In this document: positions 35,425-44,603 of the stretch, piece after piece
Layout: each line of letters opens with the position of its first letter
Numbering within the stretch: position 1 is the stretch's first letter
Notes under the pieces: generated by a model
Seen by the model: only the letters and a program-made list of their open reading frames with translations
Database searches by the model: none
What the model was told of the DNA's origin: nothing
Assembly: GCF_041146395.1 (NCBI RefSeq)
Contig: NC_091012.1
Coordinates: forward strand, 15,428,193 to 15,492,192
Length of the DNA stretch: 64,000 bases
Direction: 5' to 3'
Source of the DNA: Eulemur rufifrons
Taxonomy: Eukaryota > Chordata > Mammalia > Primates > Lemuridae
Translations under genes and position numbers: made by a program

Positions 35425-37528
35425 AAGCTTTTCTTGCCTCCTTTGGTGCTTAAAAAAGAATAATCTTGAAATCAAAACTGAAGTCAGCCTTTATGTAGGG
35501 GTAATATCAAACCGAGGTCACTTTTTTCGTCTTTATCTCTTTTCTGTTTTTTCTTGATGAGCCGCCCATTTTGGCCTCTATATGTCCCAAGCAATGTGAT
35601 CTCCACGTCTCCACTGACACATAGGTGCCTCTTGAGTAACTTTACAACAGATGCTGTCTCATGATGGCTGTTTAATTCCATGCTGGTTTCAGCCATCTGC
35701 TGGCCATTTTTCAAGTGGTTCATGTGCCGAGCGCTCTGCTGAATGCTGACAAGAGATGGTCTCTGCCCTTTCATGGCCTGTCCACATGTTTTGCGGACAC
35801 CCTGGGGCAGGGACTCCCCGAGTCATTCTCTACTGTATTATCAGGGCCGGAGGGGAAAAGGCTGTGTCCCTGGGCCTTGCACACAGTGGGTGCTCAATAG
35901 TGACATGGTACACCCTTACAGTTCCCTAGAAGACTCTGGAGTGGGAATGGCTCGTGTGTAGAGGAGGGAAGAAAGGTGCATTACTAGGACATTTTTGAAA
36001 GTTGTAAAAGGGAATGAAAGGACTTAGGGTGATTAAAAATGTGTGACAAGTAAACTCTGAAAGACGTAGTAACTAAGTAGCTGGGTAATCAAAGCGTCCA
36101 ACAGGAATGATGTTGCAACAATTATACTGCACCCTTCTTGCCTACATGTTTGCCAGTTCTGTAGATCACCATATAGCTAGCCCAGCTATAATCGATTCCT
36201 GTCCCCATGTGGGACTATTATTTCATAATTAAGACAAAGTGTAAAGCTCATAAACATTCCAACATGGGAAATATTATCCAGTCTTGATGGGAGTCCAAGT
36301 GTCGCATTCTGATGTGTCTGTTATCATCATTCTGAGTTTTGTTTAACCACTGAGTGCTCAGTGCTGTTATGACTCCACTGGCAATTGTTCTTTGTCTAGC
36401 AAGGGTCCCAGACATGTGTCTTTTATGACTCCTGTAGCAGGAGGGTGACACTGGGCAAAGGCACCTCTGATCACTTTCCCTCCTCGTTCCACAGTCAACA
36501 AATCAAGTGTTCATTGTGCTGTGGCGCCTGCAAATTTGAAGAGCTGTAAGAAGGAATTAGACTTTCTTTTTGGCCAGAAACTACCATCAGAAAAACCAAA
36601 TGTGCACTTCCAGATACCTCCTAGCGAGATGAGGGATGAAGGGTCCTGAAGGAGGATTGTTGATGGTGGGGTTGATCCTCTGCCCACAGTCTGTGGGGTT
36701 CCTCAGCCATCCAGGCCCAGTCAGCTTCGAGATTAGAAAACTAGCCTTCTTTGATCTGCCAGAGCTGTGTTTAACTTTGGTGATCGTAAAAGCCTGGTTC
36801 CCAGGGACATAGCCGATAGCAGATATTTTCTAGGGTCAGTCAGTTGGCGTTTCCCACAGTCTATAGATAAAGAATGTGCTGGCTGTTCTGGGGCCACCCC
36901 ACATATCTGGAATTCTTACAAGGTTTGTGAAGATTCAGTGCACACGTCCTTGGAAGTGACCCCCTCTGTCCTCTCTTGATAGCTAGATCCTGACACCCAG
37001 TGGATCTCCCAGACATGAACGGCCGGGCAGCCGGGCAGCCCTTCCTGGCTGGGAAGCAGAAGGGGTGGTTTTCCTGTGCTGCTCAGGGGAGCACAGAGCT
37101 GCCCCGCTGCACCGTTATGCGTAGTGGGTGACACGTGATCATCCCTTATGTTTGGATGATTTAGCGCCAAACGAACACAATTTAGGTCAGCCTCAGAGCA
37201 ACCTGGAATTTGTGTGACAAGTTGAAAGAAAACAGTAAAACCATTTTAGTTTTTTGAGACAGGCTCATTAAGAAATTACCCAAGGCCATCCACTTTATAT
37301 TGTAGATTTTTCAGCTTTTTGTGACTCTAATTTTGGACTCTTAAGGAATTCTTGAAACAAATGTCTTGATCATTTTGGACATACGTTTTGGGAAGAAGGG
37401 CAGCTCTCTGGAAGATTCTAGAAACATAGAGGGAAGAAATGGAAAATGTGGACAGTGGCTGCTCTCTCTGGGTGCACACGGTGCCATGTAGCAGCTCACA
37501 CACCGAATGTCTTTGTCTTTGTCCCCAG
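35425..37528. other. Intron 2 of the collagen copy, no coding signal
   Basis: Intronic stretch with weak L2/MIR-like tails near 35.70-35.91 kb (gagcgctctgctgaatgctg, cacacagtgggtgctcaata). No further Gly-X-Y exon was seen. Confidence 0.5.
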
Positions 37529-37621
37529 GTCCAAAGGGTGAAGCGGGAAGAGTCGTTCCTTTTTCAGGCCCCCCTGGAGCAGAAGGACTTCTAGGATCCT
37601 CAGGTTTCCAAGGGCCTCAAG
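37529..37621 (+). pseudogene. COL4A1-like exon 3 of the copy (93 bp)
   Basis: Bounded by gtccccag and gtaccg, with split codons on both sides that keep the frame. It reads PKGEAGRVVPFSGPPGAEGL and then LGSSGFQGPQ. This exon is the best preserved: every glycine expected from the parent is present, and the natural interruption of the repeat (VVPFSG against IVPLPG) is in the expected place. Confidence 0.88.
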
Positions 37622-37707
37622 GTACCGTTAGAATTCCAGCCCACCTGGGTACCCTGGGAGCTCCCTCAAGTTCTTCTCACGCTGACCATTGGTCTTTCTC
37701 ACAATAG

Positions 37708-37811
37708 GTGACCGAGGCTTTCCTGGAACGCTGGGAAGGCCAGGGCTCCCGGGAGAGAAGGCACTACAGGCCAGCCAGGGATTGGATTTCCAGGGCCCCC
37801 CGGTCCCAAAG
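37708..37811 (+). pseudogene. COL4A1-like exon 4 of the copy, frameshifted (104 bp)
   Basis: Lies only 86 bp after exon 3, bounded by cacaatag and gtaaac. It reads DRGFPGTLGRPGLPGEK and then breaks: one base is missing at about 37760-37762 relative to the parent sequence (EKG AVG QPG). In the shifted frame the collagen pattern disappears (ALQASQGLDFQGPPVPK), whereas the next frame recovers GQPGIGFPGPPGPK. This single-base deletion is the clearest proof that the copy is dead. Confidence 0.88.
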
Positions 37812-38920
37812 GTAAACCTGCCTCACAACCCCTTTGGTCCTCCCACGGATCCGGTGAGAAAAGAGGAGGTAGCAGACATAAAACACCACACACGTCAGTG
37901 ACCCAGGTGTTAACTGGGGCTTTCAAAAACGTCCATGCAGTTTTGAGGACAGGGATTTCAATCACTTTATGTGACAAATGCCTCGCGGTGGAGGAGTTTG
38001 GTTCTAGAGAAGATGGGACTTTAGGATTGTGCACGCTGCCTGGACACCGCCGTAAGCGGCATTTGTTTAAAACCCACCCTCGAGGGATTTCCCCTTATCA
38101 GAGAAGAAAACTTGCGTGCACTAGGGTGGGCTTGGGAGTCAGAGACAGGGCTTTGCTCCTAGGAGAAAGACCCCTATGGAAAGGGGTGTCCCCACAGGGC
38201 ACTGGCATTTTAGGACCATCACTTCCTTCTGAAAACTTTAAGGAAGTAATGAGGGCAATTTCACCTTTTTTCTTTTTCTTCTTTTTTAACATTTCTTAGG
38301 TCTACTTGTTTATCAAGTAGACTCTGATTAATAGACTTGTCATTACGGACCTTGGGTCCATGGCTGAGAAGAAAGTGCTGTGAGCATCAAAAGGGGTGTG
38401 TTGTGTAAGGAAGTTTGTCTTCATACGACACGCCCTGTGACCAAAACTTCCCCAGCCTCCCAGGCTTTGTGTCTAGAGGCTCCACGTCACAGTCTCGCGT
38501 GGACTGTTGTGCTTGGGGAACCGTAGACAGCAGCACTTTTCTCCAAGAGCTGTGTGATGCATACACATGAGGCTACTTCTGCCAGGCTCAGAGGGCAGCA
38601 GACCCTCTGTGTTCAAGAGGGACAGATGCTGAGGCCTTCTCCGTGCCCGTGGACTCACCATGTACCATGGGAGTGCCCTGTCACCGTCACCACGGAAGGT
38701 CTCCCTCACAGAGGCCTGTGGCCCCTACACCTGCATGGAGGCCCAGGCGTGGTGGTTAGATGCACTCACTCCCGGACCCCGTCTGTGTAGCAGCCGCACC
38801 ATGCGTGCGATTCAGGCCTATGCCTCTGCAAGCTTACACGTCACCACTGGACATCACATATAAAGGGTCTAAACCTGTGGTTGCCAAAGTCACTGCCCAT
38901 CAGCACCTAAAAAGCCCATC
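37812..38920. other. Intron 4 of the collagen copy, left part
   Basis: Non-coding sequence. No missing exon is expected here because exon 4 joins exon 5 in phase. Confidence 0.5.
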
Positions 38921-38923
38921 AGA

Positions 38924-39052
38924 GCCAGGCCCAGTGGCTCACACCTGTGGTCTCAGCTACTTGGGAGGCCCAGGTGGGAGGATTTATTGAGCCCAGGAGT
39001 TCGAGACCTGGGGCAAAAAAAGGTAGTGAGACCCATTTCTAAAAACAAACAA
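38924..39052 (+). mobile_element. Alu-monomer-like SINE
   Basis: gccaggcccagtggctcaca, cctgtggtctcagctacttg, gagcccaggagttcgagacc and a short A-rich end form one free left arm (FLAM-type) in plus orientation, inside the intron before exon 5. Confidence 0.8.
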
Positions 39053-39149
39053 AAGCCCATCTGAACCTCTGGGGGCGCGGCCCAGACAGTTGTTAGATGT
39101 CTGGTGGCTCCAGGGTGGGTGCAGCCTAGTTTGAGAGCCGGTGGTCTGA

Positions 39150-39320
39150 AGTGCTCCTCAAACTTGAACGTGTCCACAGATCACGCGGGATCTTGTTAAA
39201 AAGTGGGTCTGACTCAGCAGGTCTGCGGGGTCTGCATTTCTCACGAGGTCATGGTCATGCTCTGGCCCCTCCAAAGTGCCCTTCTCGGTCTGCAAATGCC
39301 AAGGCAGTTGTTTGTTCCTA
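39150..39320 (+). mobile_element. hAT-Charlie MITE (MER5/MER20-like)
   Basis: gtgctcctcaaacttgaacg, tgtccacagatcacgcggga and ctgactcagcaggtctg follow the MER5/MER20 consensus order in plus orientation. Confidence 0.6.
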
Positions 39321-39572
39321 CTGGGGAAGTAGGGCAGGAAAGAACAGTTGAGGAGATAGAACAAAGGAGAGGAGGAGAATCAGCATGAGAGAGAAAGAGC
39401 AGAGTGCAGGTGCCGGAAGGGTGCGCTCATCTGGCCTCTCAGGGTCGCCCCCAAAGTGCTTGTCTGGTGACCATCTTGAATCAGGTCAGAGACATTCGGG
39501 CAAGTGCAGGAGAATAAAGAAAGTGGGGAATGGCATTATAACTGGGCCGATTATGTTGACTCTTCCGCACAG

Positions 39573-39670
39573 GTGTTGATGGCCTACCTGGAGAAGTGGG
39601 AGCCCCTGGGAGTCCAGGTCGCCCAGGATTTAATGGCTTACCAGGCAGCCCGGGTTTGCAGGGCCAAAAG
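39573..39670 (+). pseudogene. COL4A1-like exon 5 of the copy (98 bp)
   Basis: Bounded by cttccgcacag and gtgggt. It reads VDGLPGEVGAPGSPGRPG and then FNGLPGSPGLQGQK, against the parent's VDGLPGDMGPPGTPGRPGFNG-type sequence. All glycines are intact. The 98-bp length and split codons fit the parent gene structure. Confidence 0.88.
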
Positions 39671-40014
39671 GTGGGTGTGATGTTCCCTAGATTGCTCTCT
39701 CCCCCTGAGCTTTTTATTAATGGGACACAGAAAATGTAGGTTATTAATCTCACAGGATAGGCTGGAGCAACATGTTTTGTTTTTCATGAAATGGCATAGA
39801 CTAGAAAATACCAGAGTACATAGCACATGGCGCTAAATATTTTGAGGGGAGACATTTTTCCGATTTTGTGAAACATTTGTTTCAGTCTTACGAAACTGTA
39901 TGAGATGTTTTTGTGCATGTGCGTGCTGGGTCTCAGTGTGAAACGTGTTTCTCATGGCGGGCGGCAGAGGAACAGCTGCGGGGAAGCCTCTGTCATGCAG
40001 AGGTCACAGCCAAC

Positions 40015-40258
40015 CAGGGGGTTTCTCAGTGCAGGTTCCTCAGCCTCGGCGCTGTTGGCATTCTGGGTCCAAAATCCTTTTCCATGGGGTGGCCCTGTGC
40101 CTTGCAGGACCTTTGGCAGGAGCATTGCTGGCCTCTGTCCCTGAGACATCAAGAAATCCCTGCCCCCACCCTCAGCTGTGACAACTGAAAATATCTCCAG
40201 ACATTGCCAAACGTCACCTGTGGGACAAAAGTGTCCCTGCTTGAAAACCACTGGTCTA
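40015..40258 (-). mobile_element. hAT-Charlie-type MITE, reverse
   Basis: cctcggcgctgttggcattc, cagctgtgacaactgaaaat, atctccagacattgccaaac and cttgaaaaccactggtct are the reverse of the family at 26.89 kb. Confidence 0.75.
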
Positions 40259-40380
40259 GTGTGACTTTGGGATTCTTTTTGTCCTCAAATATTCTTCTAC
40301 CAACTTGCTTATACTCAAAATTCTGCCCAGCAAGTGTGAGTGGCCATTAAATGGGGTGGGGTGGGGACCCTGCAGCTTTG

Positions 40381-40463
40381 GGGCCACATGTGGCCTTCTG
40401 GATCCTTGAGTGCAGCCTTTTGACTGAATCCAAATTTTACAAAACAAATCCTTTGAATAAAGG
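40381..40463 (+). repeat. Dispersed repeat, copy 2
   Basis: Same-orientation partner of 35322-35404; differs by point changes and small gaps. Confidence 0.65.
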
Positions 40464-41221
40464 CAGGCGGCCCCATGGTCCTGGGGGAGCTCCTTCCTCA
40501 GAGATGCCTGGCATCGTGGTGCCTTCTCTGCATGGCAGAGATGGAAGGGAAGGCTTTGGAAGTCTGTCTTTATACAATATGCAGCAGCTTCCTTTTATAA
40601 TGTATGTTTGATTTGAAAATTTAGTCAACTGTGGTGGTGTGTGGATCACCTTAAGCATTCAAGGCTCAGGAGTTAGTGAATGCCAAATGGAATCGGAATG
40701 AAGGATTTGATTTGTGATTTGAAATAGTGTGCTTTTTAAAGAATCCTTTGGATGGAGTTCCTTCCGTCGTGCAAATTTCCTACTGGGACATGAGAGAAGT
40801 ATCCAGTATGCACTCGTGTCCTCCTTATCTGGAAGTGTCACTTGCATGTAGTGGAGCGCTGTCATTTCACATCCACCTACTTGCTTCAATGAGTACAGGT
40901 ACAGTCTACGTCTGTGTCTAAACTGAGGCTATTTCCAACGTGCTGTTGCTCTCCAAAATACTTCCTTCATTTCTAATCAACTCTATTTGTCAAAACCCCT
41001 GTATTCATGTGGTAGTTTTAAATGTTTAATTTACTATGAAAGCCTTCATTTATATTAAAAACTGTGTCAGTGGTACCTGTACTAGCCCTGCAACTTTCCC
41101 ATCTCTTAAGAAGCACTCGGTTAACTGGTCACAGATCATATTCGGCGTTTTGTCAGTTATTTAGGGTCAGCTCTTCCTCACAGGCACAGGCGGCAGGGCT
41201 GAGGGGACAAGCTTGGGTCAG

Positions 41222-41345
41222 AGGCCTGGGTAGAAGGGCATTCTGTGGGGAGCCTTGGTTTTCCTCCTCTGTGAAGTGAAAACAATAAAAATTACCCACC
41301 TTTGGGGCTTGTGGTGAGATTAAAAGGAAATAATAGGTGTGAGGA
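41222..41345 (+). mobile_element. MIR SINE fragment
   Basis: ttggttttcctcctctgtga, agtgaaaacaataaaaatta and ggtgagattaaaaggaaata are the right half of a MIR. Confidence 0.65.
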
Positions 41346-41492
41346 AGCTTCGCAAACTTTTATAAAGAGTTGAACAGATATTCTTACTAAATGCACTGGC
41401 AGTACCCATTACGTGTTCACTTATGCTATTGGCTTGATATAAATATTGACTTTGTTGGTCAATTTGCTTCTCTGTGCTTTGGGGATTTTCAG

Positions 41493-41532
41493 GGGGAGCT
41501 GCGAGTTGGTCTACCAGGACTGAAAGTGTTTT
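41493..41532 (+). pseudogene. COL4A1-like exon 6 of the copy, broken off
   Basis: After the splice acceptor ggattttcag the text ggggagctgcgagttggtct and accaggactgaaag matches the beginning of the next COL4A1 exon (GEPGVGLPGLKG in the parent) with small changes. Similarity ends abruptly after ctgaaag; what follows is unrelated A-rich transposon sequence. This marks the right border of the collagen homology. Confidence 0.7.
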
Positions 41533-42369
41533 GTTTGGCTCCAGACATTTAAGAAAATGTCTGTCAAACCACTAGCTAGCCATAACTTAAATTAAGAGAG
41601 ACTTCAGAGATCACACATAACAGAAAATACAATTTTAAAAAAACACATTGGAAAAGTCACCAAACAGAGAAGCAACTACAATCCACAGCAGGCACAACAA
41701 CAAACTCTGAAAGGAGGAAGAATCTGATTTTCAAAATGCCACATTATATTATTCAAAATGTCCAATTACAAGCAAAAATAATGAGGCATGCAAACAAAAA
41801 AGGAAGTATAGCCCATTCACAGGAAAAAAATGAACAAAAACTGTCCCTAAGGAAGTAGAGACATTAGGCTAACGAAACAAAAACTAAATCAACTGTCCTA
41901 AATTTGGCCAAAGAGCTAAAATGGATAAACAACTAAAGGAAACCACAAGACGGGTATTCAATGAACAAAGAATACCAATAAAAAGGTAGAAATTATAAAA
42001 AAAAAAGGAACTAAATAGAAGTTCTGGAGCTAAAATCTACAATAATGAGAATGAAAAATTTGTTAGAGGTTTCAAAAGCAGATTTGAGCAAGCAAAAGAA
42101 ATAATCAGCAAACTCGAAAATAGAAATCAAGACATTCCCCCAAAAAACAAAAGCAGAGAGATTTAGTCACTAATGGTCCTGCCTTAAAAGAAATGCTAGG
42201 AGGAGTTCTTCAGGCTGAAACGAAGAACATGGCACAATAACTCAAAGCCAGATGAAATAATAAAGAACACTAGCAAAAGTAGCTATGTAGATAAACATAA
42301 ATGTCAGCATTAATGTGTCTTTGTTTTGTAACTCCTTTATTTTCCTATATTATTTAAATTTTTATGTTA
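41533..42369 (+). mobile_element. Old L1/HAL1-like element, left part
   Basis: A-rich plus-strand sequence with gttctggagctaaaatctac, gatttgagcaagcaaaagaa, ataatcagcaaactcgaaaa and ggaggagttcttcaggctga is the ORF1-type portion of an old L1M or HAL1 element. It is split by the mariner that follows and resumes near 43.65 kb. Confidence 0.65.
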
Positions 42370-43629
42370 TTAAGTGTGGAATGGCTGATTTCCTTAAATA
42401 TGAAGTTTGACAGTTGATATTTCTGACATTTCACTTTGACATTTCTTGGTGTTTTTTTTTTTTTTTTTATTGTGAAGGTACATCCTCATTCTTTCAAATA
42501 CATGTTTTGGCTTGTGATTATCTTTCCAATTTTTTTTAGAGCAATTTTTGTGAAACCAGTGTAAGAACTCCTATTTTTGAATATGAGTTCTGTGGTGGAA
42601 CCAGTGCAGTGCAGACAGCTTGAAATATCAACAAAGTGTTTGGGAAGGATGTGGCTAATGAACACACAGTACGTGGATGGTTTGAGAAGTTCCATTCTGG
42701 TGACTTTAATCTTGAAGATGAGCTACACAAGCAACCTGAAACCAAGGTGGATAATGATAAGCTGAAAGCTGTAGTGGAAGCAAATCCATCTCAACCTATG
42801 CATAAATTAGCAGCAAGGGTTGACGTTACTATTCCAACAATATTGGACCATTTGAAACAAATGGGCCAAGTAAAGAAGCTGGATAGATGGGTTCCACAGG
42901 AATTAAACAAGCATCAGAAGGGAAATTGTCTTGAACCTTGCCTTTCTTTGCTGTCACAACATAAAGGACAAACAATTTCTCCATGGTATTGCTACATGTG
43001 TTGAACAATGGATTATTTTTGATGATCACAAGCATTTGGCACAATGGTTGGATAAAGATGAAGTGCTGAAACACAGTCCAAAACCAAACATTCATCACAA
43101 AAAGCTAATAGTGTCTGTTTGGTGGCCAAGCCCTGGTATTATCCACTACAGCTTCATGAAACCTGGTCAGTCGATTACAGTGGATGTCTACTGCAACCAA
43201 CTGGACGAAATGATGAGGATGCTTGTGATTAACCAGCCAAGATTGGTCAACAGAGACAGGCCAATCCTCTTGCAAGATCACATGTCACAAAAAACAACAC
43301 TGCTCAAACTACAGTAGCTGGACTTGGAAGCTCTCTGTCATCCACCGTATTCACCAGACCTTGCACCAAGTGACTGTCACTTCTTCCAGGCTTTGGACCA
43401 CTTCTTGCAAGGAAAAATATTCAATTCTCAACAAGCTGTGGAAAATGCCTTTCACAACTTCCTCGCCACTCACTCTCCAGGCTTCTTTGCTGCTGGCATA
43501 AACAAGCTACTGTTAAGATGCCAAAACTGTGTCAATATTTCAGGTGCACACTTTGATTAATTGTACGGATTCTTGTTTGAGATATAATAAACTACACTTT
43601 TGATTCAAATTCAGCCATTTCATATTTAA
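42370..43629 (+). mobile_element. mariner transposon, near full length, dead (copy B)
   Basis: About 1.26 kb, the normal size of a mariner. The left end ttaagtgtggaatggctga and the reverse complement of the right end ttaaatatgaaatggctga are imperfect inverted repeats. A TA pair precedes the left end. It sits inside an old L1-like element, so it transposed after that. Copies A and C in this window share the same right end. Confidence 0.88.
42583..43560 (+). pseudogene. mariner transposase remnant
   Basis: Encodes a DD34D transposase of the Tc1/mariner superfamily, a cut-and-paste enzyme. The frame shows ANEHTVRGWFEKFHSGD (helix-turn-helix part), WVPQEL (family motif WVPHEL), PKPNIHHKKL, the second Asp in PILLQDH and the third in YSPDLAPSDCHFF, and ends with GAHFD and TAA. 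It is inactive: an in-frame TGA at 42621-42623, a frameshift at about 42975, a TAG at 43315-43317, and the first catalytic Asp of the CDE motif replaced by Val (codon at 43000-43002). Subfamily is not assigned. Confidence 0.9.
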
Positions 43630-44532
43630 TGACTTAATAAAAATGCATAAAAATATAAACCTATGCTAATATGCAAAAAATGTAGAAAGACACAAATTAT
43701 GACAGTAAGAACACAAATGGGGAAGGGCAGAGTTGTATAGGAGCATATTTCTGTATACTATTGAAGTTAAACTGGTATTAAGTAAAACTAGATTGTAGTA
43801 AAATTAACATATAAATTGTTACACAAAGAATTGAAAGCAATAAATTAAAACACTGCCAGAGAAAATCACTTTTACACAAAAGAAGACATGAAAGAAGGAA
43901 GGAAGGAAAGAAGGGAGGAAGGGAGGATCACTAAACAACCAGAAATCAAATGACAACATGGCAGTAGTAAGTCCTTACTTATAATAATAACATTGAATGC
44001 AAATGGACTAAACTCTCCAATCGAAAGATACAGTGTAGCTGAATGGATAAGAAAACAGGACCCAACTATATGCTGTCATATAAGAAATTCACTTCACCTG
44101 TAAAGACACACATAGACTGAAAATAAAGGGAAGGAAAAAAATATTCCATGCAAATGGAAAACAAAAAAAGTAGCAGAAATAGCTGTACTTATGTCAATAA
44201 AATAGATTTCAAGACAAAATAAGATAAGGGGGTAAATTCAGTAAGAGGATATAACAATTGTAAATATATGTGCACCCAAAACTGAAGCACCCAGATATAT
44301 AAGCAAACATTATTAGAACCAAAGAGAGAAATAGACATCAATACAATAATAACTGGAGACCTTAACATCCTACTTTCACCATTGAACAGATCAGCCAGAC
44401 AGAAAATCAACAGAGACATCTGACTTAATCTGTACTATAGACCAATGGAACTAATAGAAGTTTCAAGAACATTTCATACAACAGCTACAAAATACATGTT
44501 CTTCTCATCAGCACACAGATCATTCTCAGTGA
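43630..44532 (+). mobile_element. Old L1 element, continuation with ORF2 5' region
   Basis: gcaaatggactaaactctcc, gtgtagctgaatggataaga, cagagacatctgacttaatc and gcacccagatatataagc follow the L1 ORF2 endonuclease region in plus orientation. Many stops. It continues the element interrupted by the mariner. Confidence 0.75.
43891..43927. repeat. (GGAA)n microsatellite
   Basis: Purine-rich GAAA/GGAA run inside the L1-derived sequence. Confidence 0.85.
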
Positions 44533-44603
44533 TAGGCCACAGTCTGCTTGCCTTGGCCTCCCAGAATGCTAGGTTCACAGGTGTGAGCCACTGCACTCAG
44601 CCG
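44533..44603 (-). mobile_element. Alu 5'-end fragment
   Basis: cttgccttggcctcccagaa, tgctaggttcacaggtgtga and gccactgcactcagccg are the reverse of an Alu start. It lies exactly at the switch from plus-strand to minus-strand L1 sequence. Confidence 0.8.

Larger units (their letters stand above)
39671..41492. other. Intron 5 of the collagen copy
   Basis: Non-coding. Hosts the MITE, the second dispersed repeat copy and the MIR listed separately. No exon is missing between exon 5 and the broken exon 6. Confidence 0.5.
34286..41532 (+). pseudogene. COL4A1: COL4A1 partial duplicate, unprocessed pseudogene
   Basis: Five exons and the start of a sixth encode Gly-X-Y collagen sequence that matches, from memory, the human type IV collagen alpha-1 chain from about residue 513 to about residue 730, in the same order and with the same exon joints. 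COL4A1 is the main network-forming chain of basement membranes. Introns with GT and AG ends are kept, so this is a genomic duplication and not a retrocopy. The copy lacks the signal peptide, 7S region, most of the helix and the NC1 domain. Lesions include lost glycines in exons 1 and 2, a lost codon in exon 2 and a one-base deletion in exon 4. Any transcript would be nonfunctional. An alternative, that this is the working gene, is excluded by the frameshift and truncation. Confidence 0.88.

Noticed and set aside
34286..39670. A working collagen IV gene
   Set aside because: One-base deletion, lost glycines, a lost codon and a truncated last exon, with no 7S or NC1 region in the window.
42636..43560. 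Mariner frames as a domesticated transposase gene
   Set aside because: Two in-frame stops, a frameshift and a lost catalytic residue; no sign of fusion to a host exon.
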